A stretch of 64,000 nucleotides of DNA, taken from an uncultured Scytonema sp. GTDB lineage: Bacteria; Cyanobacteriota; Cyanobacteriia; Cyanobacteriales; Nostocaceae. A program made the translations under genes and the position numbers. Positions within the stretch are counted from its first letter, which is position 1, and every line of letters starts with the position of its first letter. Under the pieces are notes generated by a model. That model ran no database searches. It saw only the letters and a list, made by a program, of their open reading frames with translations, and was not told where the DNA came from. Shown here piece after piece: positions 29,522-39,806 of the stretch. The DNA lies in NCBI GenBank assembly GCA_937873135.1, contig CALMVQ010000232.1:1-64000 (forward strand). The letters are read 5' to 3'.

Positions 29522-29983
29522 TTACTGTAAGTAACCCAATTGACGACGTGCTTCAAATAAACTGACAGCAACACTTACTGAAAGATTTAAGCTGCGAACA
29601 TTAAGTTCGCTCATAGGAATATAGAGTGTAGTCTCACAAGAAGTTAAAACTACAGGTGCCAAGCCAGTCGTTTCACTGCCAAACAGCAGCCAGTCGTCAG
29701 ATTGAAACTGAAAGCTTGCGTAATTGCAACTTCCTTTAACGCTGAAACCCAGCCATCTTCCTCCACGTACTTGATGTACTGCTTTAAAAGCCTCTAAAGA
29801 TTCGTGATAATGTAGCTTCACGTAAGGCCAGTAATCTAAACCAGCTCTTTTAAGGTAGCGATCACTAATTTCAAACCCCAATGGTCCGACTAAGTGCAAT
29901 TCTGTACCTGTAGCAGCGCAAGTTCGAGCAATGTTACCAGTATTTGGAGGAATAAGCGGGTTGACTAAAACGACCTGAGGCAT
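29522..29983 (-). CDS. trmL: tRNA (cytidine(34)-2'-O)-methyltransferase
   Basis: SPOUT-class methyltransferase of 153 residues that modifies the wobble ribose of tRNA-Leu isoacceptors in characterised homologues. The N-terminal VLVNPLIPPNTGNIARTCAATG, central WLLFGSETTGLAP, and C-terminal IPMSELNVRSLNLSVSVAVSLFEARRQLG make up the knotted AdoMet-binding site. Minimal length is as in TrmL/YibK. It is monocistronic. Confidence 0.93.
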   Translation of the reverse strand: MPQVVLVNPLIPPNTGNIARTCAATGTELHLVGPLGFEISDRYLKRAGLDYWPYVKLHYHESLEAFKAVHQVRGGRWLGFSVKGSCNYASFQFQSDDWLLFGSETTGLAPVVLTSCETTLYIPMSELNVRSLNLSVSVAVSLFEARRQLGYLQ

Positions 29984-30361
29984 TTGCAGTAAGTTTTAAT
30001 GTATTGAAAATCAACTTATCAAATTTTCCAAATCTATCTAAAGACGGAAGGCAATGATAGTTTTTTTTAATTAATGGTACGAGGGCGAAATAGATTAGAA
30101 ATTTTAAACATATAAAAACTCTCTCAAAATATTAATCTGAGAGAATTTGAAGCTGAACTCAATAAATATTAACTTTTTTGTCAAAAGATAAATTTTTATT
30201 GGAAGATGCGTGTATTCACTCGTTTTCTAAGACACTAGTGCAACAAGGCAAAAGTAAAAAGTCAAAAGGCACTCATAATGAAATCCTTATATATCAAGCT
30301 TTTGGTTTGAGATTTACTGGTAAGTTATTTCAGCCAGCCTGCACTAGTAAGTCAGGAAACC
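29984..30361. other. spacer with dispersed filler repeat
   Basis: No gene is visible. GGCAAAAGTAAAAAGTCAAAA followed by GGCACTCATAATG (30247-30280) recurs nearly unchanged at 55688-55721, so the small plus-strand ORF here is repeat-driven. Confidence 0.5.
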
Positions 30362-31498
30362 TTAAACAACCGATGAACACAATTTGTCTTCCAGTTCTAT
30401 TTCACGCTCATGTATAGCATTAATAGCCTGGATAATAACGTCTTTGGTACTGAAACCAACTGCGTGTAATTGCAGCCATTGTTGGGCTTCGTTGCCTTCA
30501 GTGAGAATCTTGTGTAAGGGTGAAAGGAAACAACTAAAGCCATGTCGCTTGGCGATGCCCCAAACCTCATCGGTTATTTCACTAACCCAATCTCTGGCTG
30601 AGAGACTTCTACCATCTTTCCAGTGCCTAAGTTGGGCATCCAGACTAGAAGTAGCGGCGGCGACTTCGTTCGCACTAGTCATAGATATAAGTTCATCAGG
30701 CGAGAAGATGCTCTGAGCTAAGGGATCTAGGCGAGGGTTGTCGATGATTTGCAACAGACGCGCCTCTAGCAAAGACGTAATTGCGAGTAAGGCAAGGGGA
30801 TCTGTCACTAAATCGCAAATTCGCAGTTCCAAGCGATTGAGCTCGTAAGGACGACGATCACCATTTGGGCGCACCGACACCCAGAGATGACGAACATTCT
30901 GCATTGTTCCATCTGCTATTTGTTTTTCCATCCACTCAATATGGTGGGCATGGCTTTCAAATAAAGGCACATGAGCTGGCGTTTGCGGGAACACGCCCCA
31001 ACGAGTAGAGTGATATCCAGTCGTGTTACCGTCTAAGAAGGGAGACGAAGCACTCAAAGCCAAATACAAAGGCGCTTCTAACCGTATAACCCGACATGCT
31101 CGCATTAACAGTTCTGGATCGGCAATGCCTACATTGATATGAACGCTAGCGGTGACGACTTTGGTACCGTAGATTTGTTCTATATAATCGTGATATGGAT
31201 TTTTTGGATCAGAACGAACAAAGCGATCACTACCACCCAAAGACAGGGTACTTCCCGGAATCAAGGTGTAATCGCCCAATTGCTTGATATGTTTTCGGAG
31301 CTTCACTCGAGGAAGCAGTAAAGCACACAATTGGTCCTCGTATTTGCTTGATGGTGCAGTTATATATTCTACGTTTCGGCTATCTGGCTCACGCACAAAG
31401 CCATCTAAAGATCCAACAATTTTATCGGAGAGACCAACAATCTCACCTTGAGGCGTACCAGTGTATATCTCAATTTCAAAGCCTTTAGATAGCACCAC
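30362..31498 (-). CDS. gshA: glutamate-cysteine ligase (cyanobacterial type)
   Basis: Catalyses the first step of glutathione synthesis, ATP-dependent formation of gamma-glutamylcysteine. The 378-residue product belongs to the GCS2-like family used by cyanobacteria, which differs from the E. coli enzyme. Visible blocks are FEIEIYTGTPQGEIVGLSDK, REPDSRNVEYITAPS, ASVHINVGI, and RRPYELNRLELRICDL. The start is GTG at 31498, preceded by GAGGAG. The orientation and isolation suggest a single-gene unit. Confidence 0.92.
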   Translation of the reverse strand: MVLSKGFEIEIYTGTPQGEIVGLSDKIVGSLDGFVREPDSRNVEYITAPSSKYEDQLCALLLPRVKLRKHIKQLGDYTLIPGSTLSLGGSDRFVRSDPKNPYHDYIEQIYGTKVVTASVHINVGIADPELLMRACRVIRLEAPLYLALSASSPFLDGNTTGYHSTRWGVFPQTPAHVPLFESHAHHIEWMEKQIADGTMQNVRHLWVSVRPNGDRRPYELNRLELRICDLVTDPLALLAITSLLEARLLQIIDNPRLDPLAQSIFSPDELISMTSANEVAAATSSLDAQLRHWKDGRSLSARDWVSEITDEVWGIAKRHGFSCFLSPLHKILTEGNEAQQWLQLHAVGFSTKDVIIQAINAIHEREIELEDKLCSSVV

Positions 31499-31851
31499 TT
31501 TGTTCTCCTCGCCTCAACATTAATTCTTAAATTGTATCTAAGGCAACGAAATTCTGCATCTACAGTTTGGTTTAAGCAAAAAGTTAGAATTTAACTGAGG
31601 GGAGATAACTAACTTTCCTTTTTGATCGCTGTGTGAGGGCGCTCCATGAACATAAATATCCAGCAGTTCATTCTCGATCTCTCGTCGTAGTCGCGAAGTC
31701 TGCCGGACAGAAGATTTTGTCCGGCGAGCTTCGCGCGAAGCTGCGTTCTTTTAACAAGGAGTGAGCTTCCCACTTGGCTTGCTGACATACGCCTGGATAT
31801 TTACGGATGGTAGATGCCTAAGAGGAAAACCGAACGTTTGAGGGTGTTGTC
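31499..31851. other. spacer with hairpin repeats
   Basis: No gene is seen. GCCGGACA...TGTCCGGC forms a perfect 8-bp stem at about 31703-31727, followed by the palindrome GCTTCGCGCGAAGC. These are intergenic repeats. Confidence 0.5.
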
Positions 31852-32769
31852 TCAAAGTCTACACTGTCGATAAACGAAGCTAGCGGCACGATGCACGAGG
31901 GAGTGACGCCAGACGAGGGATTTGAGATCATCGGCATAGCCACCGCCAATGACGCAGGCGACTGGGTAGCCACTACTCACGCAGGTACTCAAAACTTGCA
32001 TTTCGCGACGGAAGATGCCTGTGTCCGTTAACGCTAATTTTCCCAGGCAATCGCCCACATGAGGATCGACGCCAGCATCGTAAAGTACTAAATCTGGCTT
32101 GACACTTGACAATAAATCTGGTAGAAAACTTGCTAATGTTTGTAGATAAGCATCGTCTTCCATTCCCACTGGTAGAGGGACATCCAAATCGCTTTTTTGC
32201 TTAGTGCTGGGAAAATTGACTTCGCAGTGCATTGAGAAGGTGAAAACGCTGTTGTCGTCTTGGAAGATGAAAGCAGTGCCATCTCCTTGATGAACATCTA
32301 AATCCACAATCAAAACTTTCCAAACAAAACCGAGTTTTTGCAACACACGGGATGCGATCGCTAGATCATTAAAGATACAAAAACCAGATCCATAATTAGG
32401 AAAGGCGTGATGAGTACCGCCAGCAGTGTTGCAAGCTAAACCGTGATTCAGTGCCATTTGGCAAGTGAGAATAGTACCGCCTACCGCTACACAAGTACGA
32501 TTTACCAACGCCGGACTCCACGGTAAGCCGATGCGTCGCTGTGCTTTGGCATCCAGCGTACCTTTACAATAGGCTTGAACGTAATCTGGAGTATGAACTA
32601 ACTCTATCCACTCTTGTGGTGGACGTGAAGGTATGTGAAATTGTTCTGTTAGCGCCACGCCATCAGATAACAAAAGTTCGTAAAGTTGCCGGAACTTCGG
32701 CATCGGAAAACGATGACCTTCAGGTAGTGGGGTAACATAGTCAGGATGGTAAATAATTGGCAAGTTCAT
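31852..32769 (-). CDS. histone deacetylase-family (arginase-fold) hydrolase
   Basis: Zn-dependent amidohydrolase of the bacterial class (acetoin-utilisation/HDAC-like). The 305-residue product shows GGTHHAFPNYGSGFCIFNDLA, VLIVDLDVHQGDGTA, and LYDAGVDPHVGDCLGKL, which contain the catalytic His pair and Zn ligands. The substrate is probably an acetylated polyamine or protein and is not determinable here. I choose the ATG at 32769 (MNLPIIYHPDYVTPLPEGHRF), where homology begins; an in-frame GTG at 32838 would add 23 unrelated residues. Confidence 0.92.
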   Translation of the reverse strand: MNLPIIYHPDYVTPLPEGHRFPMPKFRQLYELLLSDGVALTEQFHIPSRPPQEWIELVHTPDYVQAYCKGTLDAKAQRRIGLPWSPALVNRTCVAVGGTILTCQMALNHGLACNTAGGTHHAFPNYGSGFCIFNDLAIASRVLQKLGFVWKVLIVDLDVHQGDGTAFIFQDDNSVFTFSMHCEVNFPSTKQKSDLDVPLPVGMEDDAYLQTLASFLPDLLSSVKPDLVLYDAGVDPHVGDCLGKLALTDTGIFRREMQVLSTCVSSGYPVACVIGGGYADDLKSLVWRHSLVHRAASFVYRQCRL

Positions 32770-33113
32770 ATTATTTACTTTGAACCGTCTTTGAAGGAGG
32801 TAGAGCGTTGGGGAGAGTTGGGATGAACACAGTTGCACTTATTAGACAACAGAGATACAAAGTCAAGAGCACTTCTTCCGATGAAGTTTTGTTTATACTA
32901 AAAGCAAACAAGCAGAGAACGTTTTTTCACTGAACATGGAACAGAAAATTGTCTGGATAAAAGGAAGCAGTCATTTGGAAAATCTTAATTACCTAGCTAT
33001 CATTCGTGAATAATGGACATACCTTGATTGTCAAGAAAATATGCTTGCACTGCGCATCTAATAAGTACGGAGTAAGTTCATTTTTCATCCAAAATAAAAA
33101 ATAAAAATTTCTA

Positions 33114-34151
33114 ATGCTGCAAATCATTCTCCCACCTTTGTTTATTATCATTAGCTTACTAGCTGGATTTATTTTTGATAAAATTATTTTTAACAAAATT
33201 AAAAAATTTGCTACTAACAAAAAAATTCCAGGCACTACAATATTATTTAAATCTCTAGATAGTATCCCTGTTCTTTTGTTTTTCATTGCGGGTGTTTATG
33301 CGGCACTTCTAAGTTACCCGTTCAAGCCGGTCGTTGCTAACGTTCTGGAAAAAATCATCGTTATTGTCTTTCTGTCTTCAATGACGTTAGTTTTGGCAAG
33401 ACTAACTGCGGGTTTTGTGACAGTGTATAGTTACAGGAAAACAGAAGGTGTCTCAGCATCTCTAATTTCCAATCTTGCTAAAACTATCGTTTTAGTCTTA
33501 GGAACATTAATCCTTTTAGAAACGGTAGGCGTCCAAATTACACCGATACTTACGACATTAGGAGTTGGTGGTATTGCTGTAGGTTTGGCACTTCAAGATA
33601 CTCTAGCAAACTTGTTTTCCGGGTTTTACTTAATCATATCCAAGCAGGTAAGAACAGGAGATTATGTAAAAGTAGACGGCGAACATGAAGGTTATATTAC
33701 AGATATTACATGGCGAAATACGACGATCAAAGAACTTTCAAATAATGTCATAGTTGTCCCAAACTCTAAACTGTCTTCTGCTATTTTCACTAACTATCAT
33801 CTACCGATCAAGGAAATCACTTTAACAATTGATGTGGGGGTAGATTATAATAGCGAGCTTGAACAAGTTGAAAGAGTGACTGTCGAGGTAGCAAAAGAAG
33901 TCATGCAAGAGGTTTCACCAGGATTGCTCAATAATGAACCGTTTATTAGATTTCAAAAGTTTGGTGATTTTAGTATAGATTTTACAGTTTACATCCGCTT
34001 GAATGAATTCTTTGATATCCGCATAGCAAGACATCTATTTATCAAAAAGTTGCACAAACGCTATAAGCAAGAAGGAATTAACATTCCCTTTCCAACAAGG
34101 GAAGTTTACGTGCAAAGAGGTGGTAATAGTGGAGTGTTCGAGGTGGAATAA
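33114..34151 (+). CDS. MscS-family mechanosensitive channel
   Basis: The 345-residue membrane protein has about four N-terminal transmembrane segments and the MscS core. The pore-lining helix is TTLGVGGIAVGLALQDTLANLFSG, followed by SKQVRTGDYVKVDGEHEGYITDITWRNTTI, which is the beta domain. A cytoplasmic alpha/beta domain ends the protein. It would release osmolytes on hypo-osmotic shock, or act as a smaller-conductance ion channel. It stands alone and converges on a broken Uma2 gene. Confidence 0.93.
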   Translation: MLQIILPPLFIIISLLAGFIFDKIIFNKIKKFATNKKIPGTTILFKSLDSIPVLLFFIAGVYAALLSYPFKPVVANVLEKIIVIVFLSSMTLVLARLTAGFVTVYSYRKTEGVSASLISNLAKTIVLVLGTLILLETVGVQITPILTTLGVGGIAVGLALQDTLANLFSGFYLIISKQVRTGDYVKVDGEHEGYITDITWRNTTIKELSNNVIVVPNSKLSSAIFTNYHLPIKEITLTIDVGVDYNSELEQVERVTVEVAKEVMQEVSPGLLNNEPFIRFQKFGDFSIDFTVYIRLNEFFDIRIARHLFIKKLHKRYKQEGINIPFPTREVYVQRGGNSGVFEVE

Positions 34152-34231
34152 CTGGTACTTGACTAAAGTCAAATTGCTTTTGTTAAGGTGGGCAATCCCA
34201 AGGAATAAATCTTTGAGTGTCACCGATACTC

Positions 34232-34880
34232 CTAATTGGCAGCATTGTCTGCTCTAATAAATACATCAAACTCTTCTAAAGTCTGACTGACCCCTACCTC
34301 ACAGGCACGTTGCATAAACTGTGGGATGATTTCTATGACTGCTAGATCGGGAAATGTAGGACTCTTCAGAGAATTAATATACTGACGTTCATCAAGCACA
34401 TTAATTTTTAACTTGCCACCTGCATAAATCCATAGTTCTGGTACTCCTAAAGCAACATATGCATCAAGTTCTGTCTTTGAAGTCAGATCAGTTTCCAGTG
34501 CTAGATCGGGTGGTGGATCTTGTGTCAAATCCAGTCGATTCTTGCCGATGACAGCTTTGTAGTTTTGGATGTAGAAGCAATCGTCTGGCTCAATACCTGC
34601 TGTCATCCCCTTTCGCTTAAAAGTAGTAGAACCAAGGGGTTCCCATGCTCGTTTCTGGACTCTCAGCAGTGTTTTGACGCTTATCTGCAAGCAAAACTTT
34701 TGAGCGTTCGTGCTCTGGTAGTGGAGCCATTATTTCTAGAATTCCATAAGCGTAAGCTATTCGAGATGAACGCCTTTGTCCTAACTCAGCAAGAATCTCT
34801 TCAAACCTTTCCCAGGAAACAGGTTGTAGGGTGACTTTTTGACCTGGTTCTAACTGGAGGCTAATGGAAGTTGTTAACAT
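34232..34880 (-). pseudogene. Uma2 (DUF820) family gene, frameshifted
   Basis: The family is a PD-(D/E)xK-fold group of putative endonucleases that is greatly expanded in filamentous cyanobacteria. The N-terminal part (start 34880, MLTTSISLQLEPGQKVTLQPV) runs in frame through APLPEHERSKVLLAD. The reading then continues in another frame as SVKTLLRVQKRAWEPLGSTTFKRKGM...DLALETDLTSKTELDAY...PELWIY to 34232. The two pieces overlap by about 70 bases, and the homology switch is near 34680, so one small indel explains it. The catalytic ExD/ExK-like residues are in the second piece. Confidence 0.88.
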
Positions 34881-35029
34881 TGCTGTCTTTACTCCTCACT
34901 GAACAAACAACCCTAGAGAAATAGACGCAAAAGCTCAATCAAGGACTACTTCACAAATACCATTTTAAGTAGAAACCTTTGGGCTCAGAAAAAATTAATA
35001 TATAGGAAAATAGTTTACGAACCGTAATA

Positions 35030-35923
35030 ATGACTGAAATAACACAGCAGCTACCAGCTACAGCTACCTTGGAAAAACTTTATTGGGATTGGCAGGGTTA
35101 CAAAATTCAGTACACTGTTATGGGTAGTGGAATGCCCTTAGTACTGGTACATGGCTTTGGCGCTTCTATTGGACATTGGCGGAAGAATATTCCTGTTTTA
35201 GCAAATGCAGGCTATCAGGTACATGCCATCGACCTTCTGGGGTTTGGTGGTTCCGACAAGCCGCCATTAGATTATACCGTGTTCGTGTGGGTAGAATTGC
35301 TAAAAGATTTTTGCAAAGCACATATTCAAGAACCAGCTGTATTTATCGGAAACTCCATCGGCGCACTTTTAAGTTTGATCGTCGTGACAGAACATCCAGA
35401 AATTGCTGCTGGCGGTGTTTTGATTAACTCGGCAGGTGGATTAAGTCATCGACCATCAGAATTGAATCCACCGCTACGCATGGTCATGGGAGCATTTAAC
35501 AAATTAATTGGTCATCCAATTTCTGGTAAGTTCGTCTTTGACCGCATCCGCCAAAAAGCCCAAATTCGCCGTACCCTGTACCAAGTCTATCGCCATCGGG
35601 AAGCTGTAACTGATGAATTAGTGGATTTACTTTATACACCTTCATGCGATCCGGGAGCTCAACAGGTTTTTGCCTCTATCCTCACAGCGCCTCCAGGTCC
35701 GGCTCCATTGGAACTATTACCCAAAGTTGAATGCCCGTTGTTGGTCATTTGGGGTGCCGAAGACCCTTGGACACCAATCACTGGGGCAAAAATATACGAA
35801 AAGGCTCGGGAAAACGGCAATGATATCAAAATTGTTCCCATTCCTGGTGCTGGGCATTGTCCCCATGATGAAGTCCCGGATGTTGTTAATCAGGAAATTG
35901 TGGAGTGGTTATCTTTAAGATAA
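35030..35923 (+). CDS. alpha/beta hydrolase
   Basis: The 297-residue alpha/beta-hydrolase-fold protein has the oxyanion motif VHGFGASIGHW, nucleophile elbow GNSIGA (Ser), an acid in WGAEDPWTP, and catalytic His in PGAGHCPHDE. The closest pattern is the cyanobacterial and plastid group related to pheophytinase-like and MhpC-like hydrolases. The substrate is unknown. It is monocistronic, followed by a hairpin repeat. Confidence 0.88.
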   Translation: MTEITQQLPATATLEKLYWDWQGYKIQYTVMGSGMPLVLVHGFGASIGHWRKNIPVLANAGYQVHAIDLLGFGGSDKPPLDYTVFVWVELLKDFCKAHIQEPAVFIGNSIGALLSLIVVTEHPEIAAGGVLINSAGGLSHRPSELNPPLRMVMGAFNKLIGHPISGKFVFDRIRQKAQIRRTLYQVYRHREAVTDELVDLLYTPSCDPGAQQVFASILTAPPGPAPLELLPKVECPLLVIWGAEDPWTPITGAKIYEKARENGNDIKIVPIPGAGHCPHDEVPDVVNQEIVEWLSLR

Positions 35924-35928
35924 AGAAA

Positions 35929-35981
35929 AACCACAAATAAATACAGATGCACACACAGAGTAACCATCTGTCTGCATCTGT
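35929..35981. repeat. hairpin repeat related to 22060-22100
   Basis: AAACCACAAATAAATACAGATG and the downstream CATCTGTCTGCATCTGTGGTTT form an imperfect inverted repeat just past the hydrolase stop. It has the same CCACAGAT signature as the 22060 hairpin and is a possible terminator. Confidence 0.55.
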
Positions 35982-36178
35982 GGTTTCATTACCAGTGGTT
36001 CACCAAATAAGCCTACTATGACAATGCCATAGATAAACCAAGCTTAACTGTGAGCAATCTCTACACATAATAAGGGTGCAATTACTACTTTAGCAGTACT
36101 ATTGTTCTACTATGATAAGGGCAACGGTGATAACATTAAGAACTGTTTCGCGCGGCATCCCTCTATCATCACGTCGAT

Positions 36179-39067
36179 ATGTCAAACACCCAGCTAGCTG
36201 CATCCTTGAATGGACATCTTCCTCACCCCAACCACAATCGCGAAAATACAATCCGTATTCGGGGTGCTAGGCAGCATAATCTGAAAAATATTGACTTGGA
36301 ACTGCCACGCGATCGCCTGATTGTCTTTACTGGCGTTTCTGGTTCTGGTAAGTCTTCCCTAGCGTTTGACACCATTTTTGCAGAAGGACAACGACGCTAC
36401 GTAGAATCATTGAGTGCTTATGCGCGGCAGTTTTTGGGACAGTTGAATAAACCTGATGTAGAGGCTATTGAGGGTTTAAGTCCGGCGATTTCTATTGACC
36501 AAAAGTCAACCTCGCATAATCCCCGTTCCACTGTCGGGACGGTAACAGAAATCTACGACTATCTGCGCCTGCTGTTTGGACGAGCGGGTGAACCCCATTG
36601 TCCAATTTGTGATCGCTGTATTGCCCCCCAGACGATAGATGAAATGTGCGATCGCATTCTGGAACTACCTGATCGCACACGCTTTCAAATCCTTGCCCCT
36701 GTCGTCCGGGGTAAAAAAGGCACTCATACTAAACTTTTATCAAGTCTTGCCTCCCAAGGTTTTGTCAGGGTGCGAGTGGATGGCGAGGTGCGAGAGTTGT
36801 CTGATGCAATTGAATTAGATAAAAATTTTACACACACTATAGAAGTCGTTATTGACCGTCTTGTTAAAAAACCAGACATTCAAGAGCGTTTGGTCGATTC
36901 TCTGTCTACGTGTCTTAAACAATCAAGTGGGATTGCGGTTATCCTTATTAGTCCTTCGTCATCTGTTACGAGTAATGAGCAGGAACAAGAATTAGTCTTT
37001 TCCGAAAATTTTGCTTGTCCGGAACATGGGGCGGTGATGGAGGAATTATCGCCGCGCTTGTTTTCGTTTAATTCTCCTTATGGCGCTTGTCCCCACTGTC
37101 ACGGTATTGGAAGTTTAAGGAGATTTTCAAAGGAATTGGTGGTACCTGATCCGGAAGCTCCTGTATATGTAGCCATTGCTCCTTGGTCTGATAAGGACAA
37201 TTCTTATTACCTGGAGTTACTGTATAAAGTTGGGCAAGCTTATGGGTTTGAGTTACAAACGCTGTGGAGTCAGTTGACTGAAGAACAGCAAGATGTGGTT
37301 TTGTATGGAACTGCCAAGACACTAAGTACGCCAAAGGAAGAGTTTAAAGGGGTTCTTCCTATATTGCAAAGGCAATATGAGGGTGGTTCGGAGTTGGTTA
37401 AGCAAAGGTTGGAACAGTTTTTGGTGGATCAGCCTTGTCCGGTGTGTGAGGGGAAGCGGTTGAAACCCGAGGCGTTGGCGGTACGGTTGGGGCAGTACGG
37501 GATTTTGGAGTTGACTGGGGTTTCGATACGTTTGAGTCGAGAGAGAATTGATCAGTTAAAACTGAGCGATCGCCAGTTGCAAATTGGCGATTTAGTCTTG
37601 AGAGAAATCAAAGCGAGACTGCAGTTTTTGTTGGATGTTGGGTTGGATTACCTGACGCTTGATCGTCCGGCGATGACGCTTTCGGGTGGGGAGGCGCAGC
37701 GAATTCGTCTGGCAACTCAGATTGGTTCTGGATTGACAGGGGTTTTGTACGTTTTGGATGAACCAAGTATTGGGTTGCATCAACGAGATAATGGGCGATT
37801 GCTGCGAACTTTAACTAAATTGCGTGATCTGGGTAACACTTTAATTGTGGTAGAGCATGATGAAGAAACGATTCGGGCTGCTAACCACATTGTTGATATT
37901 GGTCCTGGCGCTGGTATTCACGGCGGAAATATTGTTGCCCAAGGTGATTTACAGGCCTTGCTGGATGCGGAAAAGTCTTTAACGGGTGCGTATCTGTCGG
38001 GACGCCGGATGATTCAAACTCCAGCTGTGCGTCGGGAAGGAAATGGGCGCAGTTTGCTAATCAAAAACGCCTACCGCAATAACTTAAAAAATATAGATGT
38101 GGAAATACCTTTAGGCAAGCTTGTTGCCGTCACTGGTGTTTCCGGTTCTGGTAAATCTACTCTAATTAATGAATTACTCTACCCCGCACTGCAACACCAC
38201 CTCATGCGTAAAGTTCCTTTTCCCAAACAGATGGAAGGAATTCAGGGATTAAATACGATTGACAAAGCTATTGTCATTGATCAATCACCAATTGGCAGAA
38301 CACCGCGTTCTAACCCAGCAACTTATACGGGTGTTTTCGATGTGATTCGAGACGTTTTTTCCCAAACAGTAGAAGCTAAAGCTAGAGGTTATAAAGCGGG
38401 GCAATTCTCATTCAACGTTAAAGGTGGACGTTGTGAAGCTTGCAGTGGACAAGGTGTCAACGTTATAGAAATGAATTTTTTGCCAGATGTTTATGTACAG
38501 TGTGAAGTCTGCAAAGGTGCGAGATATAATCGCGAAACTTTGCAGGTAAAGTACAAAGATAAGTCTATTTCTGATGTTCTCAACATGACTGTTGAGGAAA
38601 GCTTGGAGTTTTGTAAAAATATTCCTAAAGCAGTGAATAGACTGCAAACTTTAGTTGATGTTGGATTGGGATATATTCAACTGGGGCAACCCGCGACAAC
38701 GTTATCTGGTGGTGAAGCACAGCGAGTGAAATTAGCCACAGAACTATCACGCCGCGCCACGGGTAAAACGCTTTATTTAATAGATGAACCGACGACAGGT
38801 TTATCTTTTTATGATGTCCACAAATTGTTGGATGTGTTGCAACGTTTGGTAGATAAAAGTAATTCAATTTTAGTGATTGAACACAATTTAGATGTCATAC
38901 GTTGTGCTGATTGGGTGATAGATTTGGGTCCAGAAGGTGGTGATAAAGGCGGAGAACTTATTGCCGTGGGTACGCCCGAGGAAGTGGCGGAGAATCCAAA
39001 GTCTTATACTGGGCAGTATTTAAAGCAGGTGTTGCAGCAATATTCGGCACAAATGCCAACGCAGTAA
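36179..39067 (+). CDS. uvrA: excinuclease ABC subunit A
   Basis: Damage-recognition ATPase of nucleotide excision repair, which loads UvrB on DNA. The 962-residue product has two ABC modules: P-loops GVSGSGKSSLAF (near 53) and GVSGSGKSTLIN (near 655), signatures LSGGEAQRIRLA and LSGGEAQRVKLA, and Walker B VLDEPSIGLH and LIDEPTTGLS. Zinc-binding cysteine pairs are at CPICDRC, CPHCHGIG, CPVCEGKR and CEACSGQG...CEVCKGAR. It is full length. No other uvr gene is adjacent, as is usual. Confidence 0.98.
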   Translation: MSNTQLAASLNGHLPHPNHNRENTIRIRGARQHNLKNIDLELPRDRLIVFTGVSGSGKSSLAFDTIFAEGQRRYVESLSAYARQFLGQLNKPDVEAIEGLSPAISIDQKSTSHNPRSTVGTVTEIYDYLRLLFGRAGEPHCPICDRCIAPQTIDEMCDRILELPDRTRFQILAPVVRGKKGTHTKLLSSLASQGFVRVRVDGEVRELSDAIELDKNFTHTIEVVIDRLVKKPDIQERLVDSLSTCLKQSSGIAVILISPSSSVTSNEQEQELVFSENFACPEHGAVMEELSPRLFSFNSPYGACPHCHGIGSLRRFSKELVVPDPEAPVYVAIAPWSDKDNSYYLELLYKVGQAYGFELQTLWSQLTEEQQDVVLYGTAKTLSTPKEEFKGVLPILQRQYEGGSELVKQRLEQFLVDQPCPVCEGKRLKPEALAVRLGQYGILELTGVSIRLSRERIDQLKLSDRQLQIGDLVLREIKARLQFLLDVGLDYLTLDRPAMTLSGGEAQRIRLATQIGSGLTGVLYVLDEPSIGLHQRDNGRLLRTLTKLRDLGNTLIVVEHDEETIRAANHIVDIGPGAGIHGGNIVAQGDLQALLDAEKSLTGAYLSGRRMIQTPAVRREGNGRSLLIKNAYRNNLKNIDVEIPLGKLVAVTGVSGSGKSTLINELLYPALQHHLMRKVPFPKQMEGIQGLNTIDKAIVIDQSPIGRTPRSNPATYTGVFDVIRDVFSQTVEAKARGYKAGQFSFNVKGGRCEACSGQGVNVIEMNFLPDVYVQCEVCKGARYNRETLQVKYKDKSISDVLNMTVEESLEFCKNIPKAVNRLQTLVDVGLGYIQLGQPATTLSGGEAQRVKLATELSRRATGKTLYLIDEPTTGLSFYDVHKLLDVLQRLVDKSNSILVIEHNLDVIRCADWVIDLGPEGGDKGGELIAVGTPEEVAENPKSYTGQYLKQVLQQYSAQMPTQ

Positions 39068-39806
39068 GCGCGTGAGAACTCAGCCAAGGTGTTGAAGTCA
39101 AACATTATTCCCATTATTGAGTGCAAGATTACCCCTCTTCTTTTTGATTTAGAAGAGCTTCCTTGGCAAGGGACACATTGCAAGGGAGGGAGCAAGTACT
39201 GTTCGCGCTCGCGTCTCCGATGAATGAGAAGACGCTCCTGTGCCTGCACTGGCACAGGAGCATTGGGAAACCCCTACATGCAAGTGTCCTCGTCTTGGTG
39301 AACTAGCGCTGCTGGCGGAGAGAAGTTGCAAGGAGGGTTTCTCAGAAGTGCAAACTTCGGGGTTTCCCACGCCCAGGCGACTGGTGTTAGCGTAGCGATC
39401 TTCTCCCAAAGGGAGACGCTGCTTTGAACGACGTTCGCAGCGTCTCCCGTTAGCGAGTCTTCTCCGAAGGGGAGACGCAATCATGCGAACGAGCGTCAGC
39501 GCAGTTCACTAAATTAGTTAGCTATTCTTATGGCTGTTCGTAAGTATTTTTTATAAGTACATTAGAAAAAATATTATACTTATTTTAACATATATTCTAA
39601 GTATTTGTGGAATTTTGAAAGATTCGCATCCCCACATAGACTTAACTTCTTAAAGGACAAATAGTTTTGCCTTGAGCGATCAGCAAGTTAGCTTCATGCT
39701 CAAGCTATTTCAACAAATAATTTACAATACAAGAAAAGCTCCAAATTGTGAAGTATAATTAAAATCTGTAAACAGCGATAACGCTACTCGTTGCGAGGCA
39801 ACCAAT
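39068..39806. other. 740-base spacer dominated by GC-rich repeats
   Basis: From about 39300 to 39500, GCGTCTCCC and GGGAGACGC recur in both orientations, linked by TTCTCC(C/G)AA(A/G)GG pieces. This is a cluster of the short palindromes common in Nostocales. The minus-strand ORFs across it are repeat artefacts. The remaining right part is AT-rich and carries the promoter of the 39807 gene. Confidence 0.5.

Noticed and set aside
30178-30417. 79-codon plus-strand ORF
   Set aside because: Its core is the dispersed repeat also found at 55688-55721, and it overlaps the end of the glutamate-cysteine ligase gene.
33114-33286. Minus-strand ORF overlapping the MscS start
   Set aside because: It is antisense to conserved channel sequence and has no homology signal of its own.
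36179-39067. UvrA-like drug-resistance (class II) paralogue
   Set aside because: Length, four cysteine clusters and both ABC signatures fit standard UvrA, so no special role is needed.
39149-39484. Overlapping minus-strand ORFs of 111 and 68 codons
   Set aside because: They run through GCGTCTCCC/GGGAGACGC repeat DNA and have arginine/serine-rich composition with no recognisable domain.
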